From Thermomicrobiales bacterium (GTDB taxonomy: Bacteria > Chloroflexota > Chloroflexia > Thermomicrobiales > UBA6265), in NCBI GenBank assembly GCA_041390825.1, contig JAWKPF010000005.1:200152-264151 (forward strand): DNA of 64,000 bases, given 5' to 3'. Below are positions 1-8,467 of this stretch, piece by piece (position 1 is the first letter of the stretch; each line of letters opens with the position of its first letter). The translations under genes and the position numbers were made by a program. The notes under the pieces were generated by a model, which saw only the letters and a list, made by a program, of their open reading frames with translations, was not told the origin of the DNA and searched no databases.

Positions 1-232
1 GATCGAGATAGATCGGCTGAAACATCTGGAGCGGCGGATGATAGCTATACCGGGACCGGACGGTGCGCTCACCGCGGCGCTCGAACTCGAGATCCATCAG
101 TCCGCGTTTGCCATGCCCTCCCGCGCCGGCGCCGTAGACCACCGTGTCGTACTGGGCGAACTCGCGCGGTACCGGAACTGGCAAGAAGTACCGGGGATCG
201 TCCCGGGTCAGGCTATTGTTTGTATCCGTCAT
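1..232 (-). CDS. ureD: Urease accessory protein UreD (UreH), N-terminal part
   Basis: This is the first 77 codons of a gene that runs off the left edge. The translation begins MTDTNNSLTRDD and reaches a stretch reading LMDLEFERRGERT followed by PLQMFQPIY, which matches the conserved N-terminal strand of UreD/UreH (family knowledge). UreD forms the UreD-UreF-UreG complex that delivers nickel to apo-urease. It lies about 30 bp downstream of the ureG stop, so it is the last visible gene of the urease operon. The ATG at 232 is the first in-frame start. Identity rests on a short region plus strong context. Confidence 0.8.
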   Translation of the reverse strand, partial: MTDTNNSLTRDDPRYFLPVPVPREFAQYDTVVYGAGAGGHGKRGLMDLEFERRGERTVRSRYSYHPPLQMFQPIYLD

Positions 233-261
233 GGAACTGATTCGATCCCCACTCGACTGCG

Positions 262-996
262 TCAAGCGTGCGAATGAGCGTGTTCGTGCGTGTGATGATG
301 GTCGTGCTCGTGGCTGTGGTCATGCGGTGGCAGCGCATCCAACAACTGGCGGACTTCTTCAGAACGGCCGCTCTTGCTGGTCTCGACAATGAAGGCCAGC
401 ACCTCGTCCAGACCATCGCCAGTCAGGCTGTTGGTCATCACCCATGGTTGACCATCAGGGCGGGCGGCTTCCGCTCCAGAGCGCATCACATCGAGGTTCA
501 CACGGACGTAGGGTGCCAAGTCGACCTTGTTGATGACGAGCAGATCGGAGTGGGTGATCCCCGGGCCTTTCTTGCGGGGGATATCGTCGCCTTCCGCAAC
601 GTCGATGACGAAGATATACGCATCGACAAGGGTTGGGCTGAACGTGAGTGTGAGGTTGTCGCCGCCGCTTTCGAGAAAGAGGAGGTCGGCGTCAGGGAAC
701 TTTTCGATCAACTCATCCATGGCGGCAATATTTGCCGTCGGATCGTCGCGCACGGCGGTATGCGGGCAAGAACCTGTTTCGACGCCCACCACCCGGTCAG
801 CCGAGAGGATGCCATCGAGCGCCGAGCGCACATGCTCGGCGTCGAGTTGGGTGTAGATATCGTTGGTAACGACAACCGGGCTGAATCCGCGTTCGATCAC
901 CATGGGAACAAGGGCTTCGATGAGCGCGGTCTTGCCCGAGCCGACCGGCCCTCCCACTCCAACTTTGAAGACGGTGCGTTCCGTGCTGTCAGTCAT
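262..996 (-). CDS. ureG: Urease accessory GTPase UreG with C-terminal His tail
   Basis: UreG is the SIMIBI-class GTPase that powers nickel insertion into urease. The 244-residue protein shows the P-loop GPVGSGKT (residues 16-23), the FLESGGDNLT signature and an NKVDL guanine-specificity motif. I use the ATG at 996; a longer TTG-initiated form from 1026 would overlap the end of ureF. The last 20 residues contain 11 histidines alternating with Asp, Glu, Ser and Ala. His-rich metal-binding stretches in UreG/HypB relatives are usually N-terminal, so the C-terminal position is unusual. No ureE is visible in this operon, so the tail may serve nickel storage or delivery (inference). Gene order is ureF-ureG-ureD. 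Confidence 0.96.
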   Translation of the reverse strand: MTDSTERTVFKVGVGGPVGSGKTALIEALVPMVIERGFSPVVVTNDIYTQLDAEHVRSALDGILSADRVVGVETGSCPHTAVRDDPTANIAAMDELIEKFPDADLLFLESGGDNLTLTFSPTLVDAYIFVIDVAEGDDIPRKKGPGITHSDLLVINKVDLAPYVRVNLDVMRSGAEAARPDGQPWVMTNSLTGDGLDEVLAFIVETSKSGRSEEVRQLLDALPPHDHSHEHDHHHTHEHAHSHA

Positions 997-1022
997 CGTG
1001 TGTACAGAATCCTTTCCTGGGT

Positions 1023-1769
1023 TCAAGAAGAGAAGAGGCGTAGTTCGGCCGTTTCGTGCCGCATCGACATGAGCTCGACAAACGGCGCCGATCCACCGAG
1101 CTCATGCAGCGATCGGTCGAGCGCATCGGCCGTCGCGGACTCGATGACAGGTTGCAAGAGCAGCAGGATGCGCTGGGCATTGCGATGATCGATGACCGAC
1201 ATGCGCACGGTGGCGCTGACGCAACTGGCGGCGAACGAATAGAGTTCGCCAGCGACCGCCTCCGGAATCGGAACTCCGAGCGTCGTCTTCAGCAACGCGA
1301 GCGCAATCACCTGATTCCCGGGAGCACGCCGCTCGTTGACGAGTTCCAAGTAGTCTCTGGCGAGTTCACTGTCGAATACATCCCGCGAGATTCCCAGCAA
1401 CTGCCGGCCAAGGCGCGTGGATGTCTCGCGAGGTTCCCGGCAGATCTTCATAGCGGTCAAGCGATGATCGATCCTGGCAACTTCGTCCATTTGGCCATCA
1501 CGCGCCGCGCGCATCGCCAATGCCATGCCCGCGGCGTCGGTCGGACCGACACTTGCCCGAAGCAGCTCGGCAACCGTACTGGCCAGAGTTGCCGGTGTCA
1601 GCAGACCGGCCTGCGCGAATGTCTCGAGCCCGTGAGATAGCGTGAAGAGCCCGCTCGGGAAAAAGGAGTCGGCCAGTTGCATGCTGCTGAGCGCCGCCCT
1701 GAGATTGGGAGGATGCCCGGCATCGCGGTGCGAACTGCCGTTTGGCGAACGTTGGTTCCCCGGAATCAT
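1023..1769 (-). CDS. ureF: Urease accessory protein UreF
   Basis: All-helical nickel-chaperone subunit acting with UreD and UreG. Family signatures include LADSFFPSGLFTLSHGLE near the N-terminus and a DHRLTAMK segment near the middle. I use the ATG at 1769 (248 residues). An in-frame TTG at 1805 falls in the loop of an intercistronic hairpin and is less likely. The gene ends 26 bp before the ureG start and follows ureC by 67 bp, the longest gap between the urease genes, which is filled by the hairpin at 1792-1822. Confidence 0.93.
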   Translation of the reverse strand: MIPGNQRSPNGSSHRDAGHPPNLRAALSSMQLADSFFPSGLFTLSHGLETFAQAGLLTPATLASTVAELLRASVGPTDAAGMALAMRAARDGQMDEVARIDHRLTAMKICREPRETSTRLGRQLLGISRDVFDSELARDYLELVNERRAPGNQVIALALLKTTLGVPIPEAVAGELYSFAASCVSATVRMSVIDHRNAQRILLLLQPVIESATADALDRSLHELGGSAPFVELMSMRHETAELRLFSS

Positions 1770-1791
1770 CGATCTATGTCCCAAGACGAAC

Positions 1792-1822
1792 GAGCGTGAG
1801 CCCAAGGAATGGGCCCACGCTC
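1792..1822 (-). terminator. Intercistronic hairpin between ureC and ureF
   Basis: The arms 1792-1803 and 1811-1822 are complementary over 12 bp with one G-T pair, around a 7-nt loop. On the transcribed strand the hairpin follows ureC and is not followed by a clean U tract. It more likely acts as a partial terminator or as an mRNA-stabilising element that gives the structural genes more transcript than the accessory genes (inference). Confidence 0.6.
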
Positions 1823-1836
1823 GGGACGCCCGCGAG

Positions 1837-3555
1837 CTAAACGAGATAGTAGAGTTGCGTCAACGGTAGTGCTTCCGCAGGATCGATGTGCGCATGCACG
1901 CCGTCTACGGTGACCTTGAACGTCTCGGGATCGACTTCGATCTCCGGTGTCTTGTCGTTGTAGCGCAAATCGTACTTGGAAACGTTACGGCAGCCCTTCA
2001 CAGCCACACATTGGGATTGCAGGCCCAGTCGTTCCGGCACACCGGCGTCGAGCGATGCCTGAGTCATGAAGTTCACGCGGCCAAGCTGATTCGCCAGGCC
2101 AAACGCGCCGAACATCGGGCGGTAGTAGATCGGCTGCGGCGTCGGCAGCGACGCATTGGGATCGCCCATCTGCGCCCATGAGACGAGTCCACCTTTGACG
2201 ACCAGTCGCGGCTTGGCTGCAAACGACCAGAGTGGCCAGACGACCAGGTCGGCCAGCTTGCCGACTTCGATCGACCCGACGGTGTGGGCGATGCCATGGG
2301 TGATGGCGGGATTGATCGTGACCTTCGAGAGGTAGCGCAAGACACGGAAGTTGTCGTTTCCGGACGCGTCTTCCGGCAACGGCCCGCGCCGCTCCTTGCC
2401 AAGATGGGCCATTTGGAAGGCGCGAGTGAAGTTCTCGCCGCAGCGGCCCATAGCTTGCGAGTCGGCAGAGATCATCGAGATGATGCCCATATCGTGGAAA
2501 ACGGTCTCGGCCGAGATCGTCTCGGCGCGCACGCGACTTTCAGCGAACGAGACATCTTCCGGGACCTTCGGGTTGAGATGGTGGCAGACCATCACCATGT
2601 CGAGCAGCTCGGCCACGGAGTTCACCGTATAGGGCAAGGTTGGATTGGTCGAGGATGGCAACGCCCAGGGTTGGCCGGCGATCTTGATGATGTCTGGAGC
2701 GTGGCCTCCGCCAGCACCCTCTGTGTGATAGGTGTGGATGGTGCGGCCGTCGATGGCGCTCATCGTGTCTTCCACAAACCCGGCCTCATTTAGTGAGTCG
2801 GTGTGGATGCACACTTGCGCGTCGTATTGCTCCGCGACGCTGAGCGCGCAGTCGATCACAGCCGCCGTTGTGCCATGGTCCTCGTGCACCTTCAGACCGC
2901 AGACACCGGCTTCGATCTGTTCAACCAGAGTTTCTGGCAGCGAGCTGTTGCCTTTGCCGAGGAGCCCGACATTGACCGGTATACCCTCGTAGGCCGCCAG
3001 CATGCGCTGAATGTTCCATGGACCCGGAGTGCAGGTCGTTCCGTTCGTGCCATCGGTCGGGCCGACGCCACCGCCGATATGGGTGGTGATCCCGTTCGAC
3101 AGTGCCGAGAACGCCTGCTGGGGTGAGATCATGTGGATATGGCTGTCGATTCCGGCGGCGGTGACGATCTGTCCTTCCGCGGAGATCACTTCTGTGTTAG
3201 CGGAGGTGACGAGATCGGGATGGACTCCCGCCATCACGTCCGGATTGCCGGATTTTCCGATACCGGCGATGAGTCCGTTGCGGATGCCAATGTCGGCTTT
3301 CACGACGCCCTGCACTGGGTCGATGATGATCGCATTGGTGATCACCAGATCGAGCGCGCCGGACGCGTGCGTTGCACCGGATTTGAGGCCCATGCCGTCG
3401 CGTGCGGATTTTCCGCCGCCGTATTGGTTTTCGTCACCGTAGACCGTGAAATCCTTTTCGATTTCGATGATCAGATTGGTGTCTGCGAGTTGAACCTTGT
3501 CGCCCGTGGTCGGGCCGTACATGTCCGCATACTGGCTACGAGGAATCGAAACCAT
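1837..3555 (-). CDS. ureC: Urease alpha subunit (catalytic)
   Basis: Catalytic subunit of urease, which hydrolyses urea to ammonia and carbamate in the cytoplasm. At 572 residues it is normal length. Nickel-site residues are visible: HIH at about 139-141, the lysine to be carbamylated in GLKVHED at about 222, a further ligand in CIHTDS, the active-site flap CHHLNPK near 325, and Asp in SADSQAMGR. The ATG at 3555 shares one base with the ureB stop (TGATG), and AAGGAAG just upstream is a good ribosome-binding site. A longer frame extending to 3696 is only the antisense-free overlap with ureB. Nothing key is missing. Confidence 0.98.
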   Translation of the reverse strand: MVSIPRSQYADMYGPTTGDKVQLADTNLIIEIEKDFTVYGDENQYGGGKSARDGMGLKSGATHASGALDLVITNAIIIDPVQGVVKADIGIRNGLIAGIGKSGNPDVMAGVHPDLVTSANTEVISAEGQIVTAAGIDSHIHMISPQQAFSALSNGITTHIGGGVGPTDGTNGTTCTPGPWNIQRMLAAYEGIPVNVGLLGKGNSSLPETLVEQIEAGVCGLKVHEDHGTTAAVIDCALSVAEQYDAQVCIHTDSLNEAGFVEDTMSAIDGRTIHTYHTEGAGGGHAPDIIKIAGQPWALPSSTNPTLPYTVNSVAELLDMVMVCHHLNPKVPEDVSFAESRVRAETISAETVFHDMGIISMISADSQAMGRCGENFTRAFQMAHLGKERRGPLPEDASGNDNFRVLRYLSKVTINPAITHGIAHTVGSIEVGKLADLVVWPLWSFAAKPRLVVKGGLVSWAQMGDPNASLPTPQPIYYRPMFGAFGLANQLGRVNFMTQASLDAGVPERLGLQSQCVAVKGCRNVSKYDLRYNDKTPEIEVDPETFKVTVDGVHAHIDPAEALPLTQLYYLV

Positions 3556-4013
3556 CAGTTGCTTCCTTTCTTCGTCTTGCCAGCGGCCTTCTTTGCGGCG
3601 GCGGCGGCGGCTTTGGCCTCCGATTCCATCTGCGATTCTGGCGCGGAGCGGAAGTCGAGCGAGTTCGCCTTGTCGATTGCGAGCTTGACATCCCATTTGC
3701 CAGTCGTGCTGCCCATCGTCAGGCCGTTGAACCCGATGGCGCGCTTCATTCCGGAGTATTCGACAAGTTCGACCACGCGCTCCTGGCCCGGTTCGAAGCG
3801 GACCGACGTTCCGGCAGGGATATTGAGATGCATGCCCATCGCCTGCGGACGGTCGAACTCGAGCGCGCGATTCACTTCGAAGAAGTGAAAGTGCGAGCCG
3901 ATTTGCGCGGCCCGGTCTCCGGTGTTCTTTACCGTGAGCCTGACCGTTCGCCGTCCAGCATTGATCTCGATATCGCCGTCAGCGAAGAAAATTTGTCCAG
4001 GAATGGTTCCCAT
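3555..4013 (-). CDS. ureB: Urease beta subunit
   Basis: Small structural subunit of urease. Conserved segments GQIFFADGDIEINAGR, GSHFHFFEVN and MHLNIPAGTSVRFEPG are present. The core of about 110 residues is followed by a roughly 30-residue Ala/Lys-rich tail (residues about 125-152), longer than many UreB proteins and probably disordered. ATG at 4013 has GAGG seven bases upstream. The gene is coupled to ureC by a one-base TGATG overlap and follows ureA by 18 bp. Confidence 0.97.
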   Translation of the reverse strand: MGTIPGQIFFADGDIEINAGRRTVRLTVKNTGDRAAQIGSHFHFFEVNRALEFDRPQAMGMHLNIPAGTSVRFEPGQERVVELVEYSGMKRAIGFNGLTMGSTTGKWDVKLAIDKANSLDFRSAPESQMESEAKAAAAAAKKAAGKTKKGSN

Positions 4014-4031
4014 CTGCCTACCTCGCTTTCG

Positions 4032-4334
4032 TCAGGCTATTGGCGTATGGCACGACACCAGTTTCGTGCCGTCCGGGAAGGTGGCCTCTACCTGGATCAG
4101 AGGAATGAGCTCAGGCACTCCTGCCATCACCTGATCGCGGCTGAGCACCTTGGTGCCAATCTCCATGCAGTCAGTCACGCTCTTTCCGTCGCGCGCGCCC
4201 TCGAGAATCGCTTCCGTGACAAGGGCAACCGCCTCGGAGTAGTTCAGCTTGGTCCCGCGTGCCATGCGTTTGCGTGCGAGGTCGGCGACTTGATAGACGA
4301 TGAGTTTGTCGATCTCTCGAGGTGCGAGATTCAC
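4032..4334 (-). CDS. ureA: Urease gamma subunit
   Basis: The 100-residue gamma subunit starts MNLAPREIDKLIVYQVADLA and contains LNYSEAVALVTEAILEGARDG, which is typical of UreA. The start is GTG at 4334 with AGGAG seven bases upstream. It is the first urease structural gene, 83 bp downstream of the urea channel gene, in the usual A-B-C order. Confidence 0.97.
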   Translation of the reverse strand: MNLAPREIDKLIVYQVADLARKRMARGTKLNYSEAVALVTEAILEGARDGKSVTDCMEIGTKVLSRDQVMAGVPELIPLIQVEATFPDGTKLVSCHTPIA

Positions 4335-4417
4335 GAGCGTCTCCTTTCGCGTGGCTTTCTACGAAAGCGATAGTGGTATCGCGCCTGATTCTGAAGCTCC
4401 ATGTCGCGTGATGTTTG

Positions 4418-5476
4418 CTAACCTTTCTTTTTGGCCCACCAATGGACTCGGCGATAGAGATTGATTTCCCCTTCGGGCGTGGACGCGTCCGCCGGTGCGA
4501 CTGCTCGCAGCCGATGCAAGAACGGTTTGGCGGCAATGAATCCGTATGTCGTGAGAACGAACGGGGCAGTGTAGATATGCGCTCCGTACGGCGCGGTGAA
4601 CGCGGTCAGCGCGATTGCAACCACGACGGAGACAATCACCGCAATAGCCGCGACGATGATCGAACTCGCGTCCAATTCATAAAAGAGCCCGGCCAAGGCG
4701 ATCATGGTCAATACGCCGTTGTACCCCATCAATCCAAGTGCAAGGGAGTTCTGATCGACGCCAAGGAACCATCCGGCTGAAAGCCCGATCAGGCTGCCCA
4801 GCAGGGCCATGGCCGTGTCGATCTGACTCGAGAGAAAGATTCCGATGAGGAAGATGATGCCGACCCAGATACTGTTCTGAAAGAAGACTTCGGAGACGCC
4901 TTTGAAGAGCCCTTCATAGAAGTTGGTGAAATTGAGCGATGCGCGGCCGCTTTCCATCAGGGTGGGCAACGCAGGCGCTTGAGAGTTTGGGCCGGCTTCG
5001 ACCTGGGAAAAGCCATAGATTCCGAGTGCGAAGAGCCAGATCGTGACCACGAATGGTCCGGTCAGGGCTGGAATCTGCCAGGTTCCGAGCAGGTTGCCGA
5101 TCGCCGCCGAAGCAATGCACGCCGCAAATGCGCCGAGAAGGACATACGGTACGAGCATCCAACTGTCGTCCAAATAGAAGGCGAGCGCGACGCCGACAAG
5201 AACGCCGTTATATCCGTAAAGTCCAGCGCCAATAGCATCCTGCGGCACACCAAGCCAATAGGCTGTTCCGGTGCTTACGACGCATGCAAACAGCGCGTAG
5301 AAACCAAACTCCCAACCGCCGACAAAGAGGCCGGCCAGGAAGAACAGTCCCGTAATCGGGCTGTTCTGGAACATGACTTGCCCGAAGCCGCGCAGGACGG
5401 CATCGACAAATCGGAGGATCGGGTTGGCTGAAGCTACCGATTCCCAGCGCTCCATTGGCGATCGAGATGCACTCAA
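4418..5476 (-). CDS. Urea transporter (UT/Yut family)
   Basis: A 352-residue integral membrane protein with two internally similar halves: FGQVMFQNSPITGLFFLAGLF in the first and SEVFFQNSIWVGIIFLIGIF in the second, each followed by a GYNGVL motif (residues about 88 and 258). This twofold repeat with FFQNS and YNGVL is characteristic of UT-type urea channels. It heads the urease operon and would supply urea to the enzyme. The start is a TTG at 5476, supported by AGGAGG nine bases upstream; there is no upstream ATG. Expression control is not apparent. Confidence 0.93.
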   Translation of the reverse strand: MSASRSPMERWESVASANPILRFVDAVLRGFGQVMFQNSPITGLFFLAGLFVGGWEFGFYALFACVVSTGTAYWLGVPQDAIGAGLYGYNGVLVGVALAFYLDDSWMLVPYVLLGAFAACIASAAIGNLLGTWQIPALTGPFVVTIWLFALGIYGFSQVEAGPNSQAPALPTLMESGRASLNFTNFYEGLFKGVSEVFFQNSIWVGIIFLIGIFLSSQIDTAMALLGSLIGLSAGWFLGVDQNSLALGLMGYNGVLTMIALAGLFYELDASSIIVAAIAVIVSVVVAIALTAFTAPYGAHIYTAPFVLTTYGFIAAKPFLHRLRAVAPADASTPEGEINLYRRVHWWAKKKG

Positions 5477-5788
5477 CGTTGCCTGCCTCCTATGTCGTGA
5501 GTCGATCTTGATGCACAGTCTTGTGGAAGATGGTTGCCGTCAAAGGGAATGCGCTTGGCGGGAGGGGGCAGGATACGAGATCGTGCCACAATCCCGTAGT
5601 CATTCTAGGAATCGGTCGTGATGAAGGAAATACAACCTTCGGTGCAATTCAGCTGAGAATAGTGTCGTCGTGTTGCGTGAGGTATGCTGCGCGATCCGTG
5701 CGCAATGCGCAGATAGATCAGGCGACGGTGGGAAACCGAGACCTGTGATTGCCGGGAACGGGCGAACACAGCGCGGCCAGGGAGAATC
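5477..5788. other. Divergent intergenic region
   Basis: This 312-bp stretch separates the urea operon (minus) from a deacetylase gene (plus) and must hold promoters for both. The only clear element is the AGGAGG ribosome-binding site of the urea channel next to 5485. I found no convincing promoter pair, operator or RNA motif. Confidence 0.5.
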
Positions 5789-6640
5789 ATGACGGTATCA
5801 CCAGGAAACCTCGAGCTCTTGGGCTATCCGGCCGGATCCCGGTTGCTCATCGTCAATGCCGACGACTTTGGCATGTGCCACTCGATCAATGTCGCGACAG
5901 TCGAGGCGATGCGCAACGGAATCGTGACCACCACGAGTCTGATGGCGTGTTGCCCCTGGGCCTGGGAGGCGATGGAGATGCTCCGGGACGATCCGTCCCT
6001 CTCGTTCGGGGTGCATCTCACCCTCGTCAACGAGATGCCGGGGTACCGCTGGGGCCCGGTGGCAGCGAAGGACTCGGTGCCGTCGCTGGTCAATCGGCAC
6101 GGGTTCTTCTTCTCGCATCCTGAGATTCCCGTGCTGTACGAGCAGGCCGAGCTGGACGAAGTCGAGCGCGAGTTTCGCGCGCAGATTGGGCGGGTGCTCG
6201 ATTTTGGCCTAACGCCGACCCACCTCGACTGGCATTGCGTGCTCGACGGCGGGCGCCCGGACATTCTCCAACTGACACTGCGCCTCTGCGAGGAGTTTGG
6301 GTTGGCAATGCGGGTGAGCGTTCCGAAGCTACGCGACGAGCTGATTGCCGCCGGGAAACCAGCGAACGACACTCCGGTCATCGATGGCTACAGCCTCCCG
6401 CTCGAAGAAAAGAATGCTATCTGGGCTCAGAAGCTGCGCGAGCTTCCACCAGGGTTTCACCAATGGGCGGCGCATGTGAGCACTGGAGACGCGGAAGCGC
6501 AGGCGATGGAGCCGAACGCATGGCGCGTGCGCAAGACCGACTTCGATTTCTTCACGTCGGCGAACGCAAAGGCGCTCGTCGAGGAGCATGGAATCGTGCT
6601 GGTCGATTATCGTGCCGTGCAGAGACTCTGGGCGTCTTGA
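5789..6640 (+). CDS. ChbG/YdjC-family carbohydrate deacetylase
   Basis: YdjC-fold enzymes remove acetyl groups from chito-oligosaccharides or related sugars with a divalent metal. The 283-residue protein has the metal-binding NADDFGMCHSINVA at residues 24-37, the paired-histidine region FGVHLTL (about 71-77) and TPTHLDWHC (about 141-149). Those residues supply the Asp and His ligands in the family. ATG at 5789 follows AGGGAGAATC. It appears monocistronic, so its natural substrate cannot be inferred. Confidence 0.85.
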   Translation: MTVSPGNLELLGYPAGSRLLIVNADDFGMCHSINVATVEAMRNGIVTTTSLMACCPWAWEAMEMLRDDPSLSFGVHLTLVNEMPGYRWGPVAAKDSVPSLVNRHGFFFSHPEIPVLYEQAELDEVEREFRAQIGRVLDFGLTPTHLDWHCVLDGGRPDILQLTLRLCEEFGLAMRVSVPKLRDELIAAGKPANDTPVIDGYSLPLEEKNAIWAQKLRELPPGFHQWAAHVSTGDAEAQAMEPNAWRVRKTDFDFFTSANAKALVEEHGIVLVDYRAVQRLWAS

Positions 6641-6737
6641 TCGACAAAGAGAAGACATTGCCAAAGAAATGTGGAATGCTTACCCTCGCGAGGAGATGTG
6701 TTGCCTCGCAAGGGAGTTGCACGTAATGGAGGAATTC

Positions 6738-7304
6738 ATGTCGAGAATTCGGCTCTTGTTCGCTATGGTGATGATGGCATCGTCGTTACTCGTGCTGGGA
6801 GGACGTGGGGTCGAGGCTCAGCGACCAACTGAGATCGTTGTTCCGACAGCAACTGCCGAGGGCTGCGATCAGGTTCCGGCGTATCTCGAAGCACGAACGA
6901 AAATCATGAACGAGTTCCTGGTCGACCTGGAGGCGGTCTTCCCGCAGGTGGCCACGCCGATCATGGAACATGGGGATCAGCTCTTCGACGCGATCGTGGT
7001 GATGACCCCTGAGCAAGCAGTCGGGCTTGCAAAGGCATACGACACCGTTGCCGACAAGATCGAGAAACTCGAGACGCCCCCGGTCGCGACGTTCTACAAC
7101 GACCTGCAGGTCGAGCTCTATCGATTGTCGGCTGACGTCTTCGAGGAAGCAGGGAAGACCGACCTGTCGACCGCGGGAGAGAAGTTCAACGATCAGTTGG
7201 TCGCGATCGGTGAGGCCGTCGATGCGGCCGGTGACGCGGCGACTGGCGTTTGCCCGGCGTTTGCGGACGTGGTGACCCTCGACAAGACCCAGGCCTCCCT
7301 GTAG
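6738..7304 (+). CDS. Secreted protein of unknown function
   Basis: No family is recognised. The ATG at 6738 is chosen because GGAGG lies six bases upstream; an earlier in-frame ATG at 6726 overlaps that site. The 188-residue product starts with a signal peptide (MSRIRLLFAMVMMASSLLVL then GGRGVEA, likely cleaved after VEA near residue 27). The mature part is mostly helical and acidic, with Cys in EGCDQVP and GVCPAF possibly forming a disulfide. A strong hairpin follows the stop. Confidence 0.7.
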   Translation: MSRIRLLFAMVMMASSLLVLGGRGVEAQRPTEIVVPTATAEGCDQVPAYLEARTKIMNEFLVDLEAVFPQVATPIMEHGDQLFDAIVVMTPEQAVGLAKAYDTVADKIEKLETPPVATFYNDLQVELYRLSADVFEEAGKTDLSTAGEKFNDQLVAIGEAVDAAGDAATGVCPAFADVVTLDKTQASL

Positions 7305-7330
7305 CGCAACGTCCTGAATCTGGAACGCCA

Positions 7331-7360
7331 GAACGCCCCGGCCATGTGGCCGGGGCGTTC
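7331..7360. terminator. Bidirectional terminator hairpin
   Basis: The arms 7331-7343 and 7348-7360 form a perfect 13-bp GC-rich stem with a 4-nt loop, between two convergent genes. There is no long T tract, so efficiency is uncertain. Confidence 0.7.
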
Positions 7361-7385
7361 TCGATCGATCGGATGGAGGCCCGGA

Positions 7386-7736
7386 TTAGAAACTGAACGG
7401 GCTGCCGCTGTTCGGCGAACCGTACTTGTTGTCGCCCTCGGTGCCCTTCCAGACGATGAGATAGATCCAGAAGACGAGGTTGACGAGCGGAACGATCGTC
7501 AGCAGGTAGAGCCAGCCGGTCTTGTCAAGATCATGGAGCCGCTTGATCCCCATGAAGATACCGGCGATACCGGCAATGATCGAGAGGATCGTGTATGTGA
7601 TCGAGGTGCCATCGTCGTCGTAAACGCCGAGGATCCAGCCGATGATACCGAGGATGATCCAGATCCCGGCGATCCAAATGATCCAGTCCCTGCGCCCGAT
7701 GCGGCCGTCCGCGGTGAAGATCTTGCCGAAGTCCAT
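7386..7736 (-). CDS. DUF805 membrane protein
   Basis: A 116-residue protein with the DUF805 pattern: an N-terminal FTADGRIGRRDWIIW, three to four hydrophobic segments, and the conserved IKRLHDLDKTGW motif (residues about 65-76). DUF805 proteins are small inner-membrane proteins of unknown function. ATG at 7736 has GAAGGGAC upstream. The C-terminus is hydrophilic and Gly/Ser-rich. Confidence 0.85.
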   Translation of the reverse strand: MDFGKIFTADGRIGRRDWIIWIAGIWIILGIIGWILGVYDDDGTSITYTILSIIAGIAGIFMGIKRLHDLDKTGWLYLLTIVPLVNLVFWIYLIVWKGTEGDNKYGSPNSGSPFSF

Positions 7737-7841
7737 TGAACCGTCCCTTCTCTCCCAGGATAGCGAACCGATGTGACGTTGCGAAAACCATCTGAAACTC
7801 GATGCTGCGCAAGACACGGGAATCTGGCAGCGTCGTACGGG

Positions 7842-8054
7842 TCAATCCGTCAGCTCCGTCAGCCCTCGGCTTTCTAGCGCTTCCTGCCGTAAGCGGATCG
7901 CGTTGGGTCCCACGCCGTGAAGCGCAAGCAACTGGGACCGGTCGGCGCCCGCCAGAATCTCGCGGGGACTGTTTCCCCCCGGTGCGAACGCATGCCTGGT
8001 TGGCCGCCCGATTCCCGGAACGAAGAGTCCGCTCCGGCGATCGTCTTTGGCCAA
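7842..8054 (-). CDS. Small helix-hairpin-helix protein
   Basis: A 70-residue frame ending close to the DUF805 gene. It contains GIGRPTRHAF, then ILAGADRSQLLALHGVGPNAI and a final helix. This resembles stand-alone helix-hairpin-helix proteins related to the RNA polymerase alpha C-terminal or DUF4332 folds, with the LHGVGP turn as the hallmark. The start is a TTG at 8054 directly after an in-frame stop, with GAAGG about 10 bases upstream. The short length and weak start keep confidence moderate. A nucleic-acid-binding role would be inferred only from the fold. Confidence 0.5.
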   Translation of the reverse strand: MAKDDRRSGLFVPGIGRPTRHAFAPGGNSPREILAGADRSQLLALHGVGPNAIRLRQEALESRGLTELTD

Positions 8055-8194
8055 TGTTCAGCGTGCCTTCATCATGATACGACGAAAAATGGCCCCGACG
8101 AACCACTGATTTCGTCCCACCGCCCCCTGGCTTCGGATCGAAACGCGCCCCGCAACGCCCCCGACCCTCCCCCCTGGATTTCGCCATTTCGCTT

Positions 8195-8214
8195 CCGCCG
8201 CTTCGGCGGGTTTT
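8195..8214 (+). terminator. Terminator-like hairpin
   Basis: CCGCCG at 8195-8200 pairs with CGGCGG at 8204-8209 across a 3-nt loop and is followed by GTTTT. No plus-strand gene is seen upstream to be terminated, so its role is unclear. Confidence 0.35.
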
Positions 8215-8275
8215 ACCCCACCGATTTGTCTTCTGCTGAAACGTGGTGGTCCGACACAGGTGCTCCTCGGGACCA

Positions 8276-8285
8276 TGTACGTACA
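8276..8285. promoter_or_regulatory. TGTACGTACA palindrome
   Basis: A perfect 10-bp palindrome in non-coding DNA. The same 10-mer recurs at 25466-25475 in another intergenic region, next to a second GTACGTAC. It could be a repressor operator; the regulator is unknown. Confidence 0.35.
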
Positions 8286-8467
8286 CACTAGCGGATGATT
8301 TCCTCGCTGTCAACCCTTTGGCCGAAATTTCCGCAATGGATGCGTAGGTACGCGGGTAAATTGACGTAATCGAGCGGCTCGGGCGCGGCACTCAGACGCA
8401 ACACCGGGAGACTCTCGCGCGGAGCCCAGGCCGCACGCCAAATCCCCGCCCCGGTGAACGGGAACGT

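Larger units (their letters stand above)
8055..8467. other. Intergenic region with hairpin and palindrome
   Basis: This 413-bp stretch lies between the small helix-hairpin-helix gene and the phospholipase D-like gene. It contains a hairpin followed by TTTT on the plus strand (8195-8214) and the 10-bp palindrome TGTACGTACA (8276-8285). No coding signal was recognised. Confidence 0.5.

Noticed and set aside
268..1188. Long plus-strand frame across ureG and ureF
   Set aside because: Antisense shadow of high-GC codons; the minus-strand frames carry clear UreG and UreF motifs.
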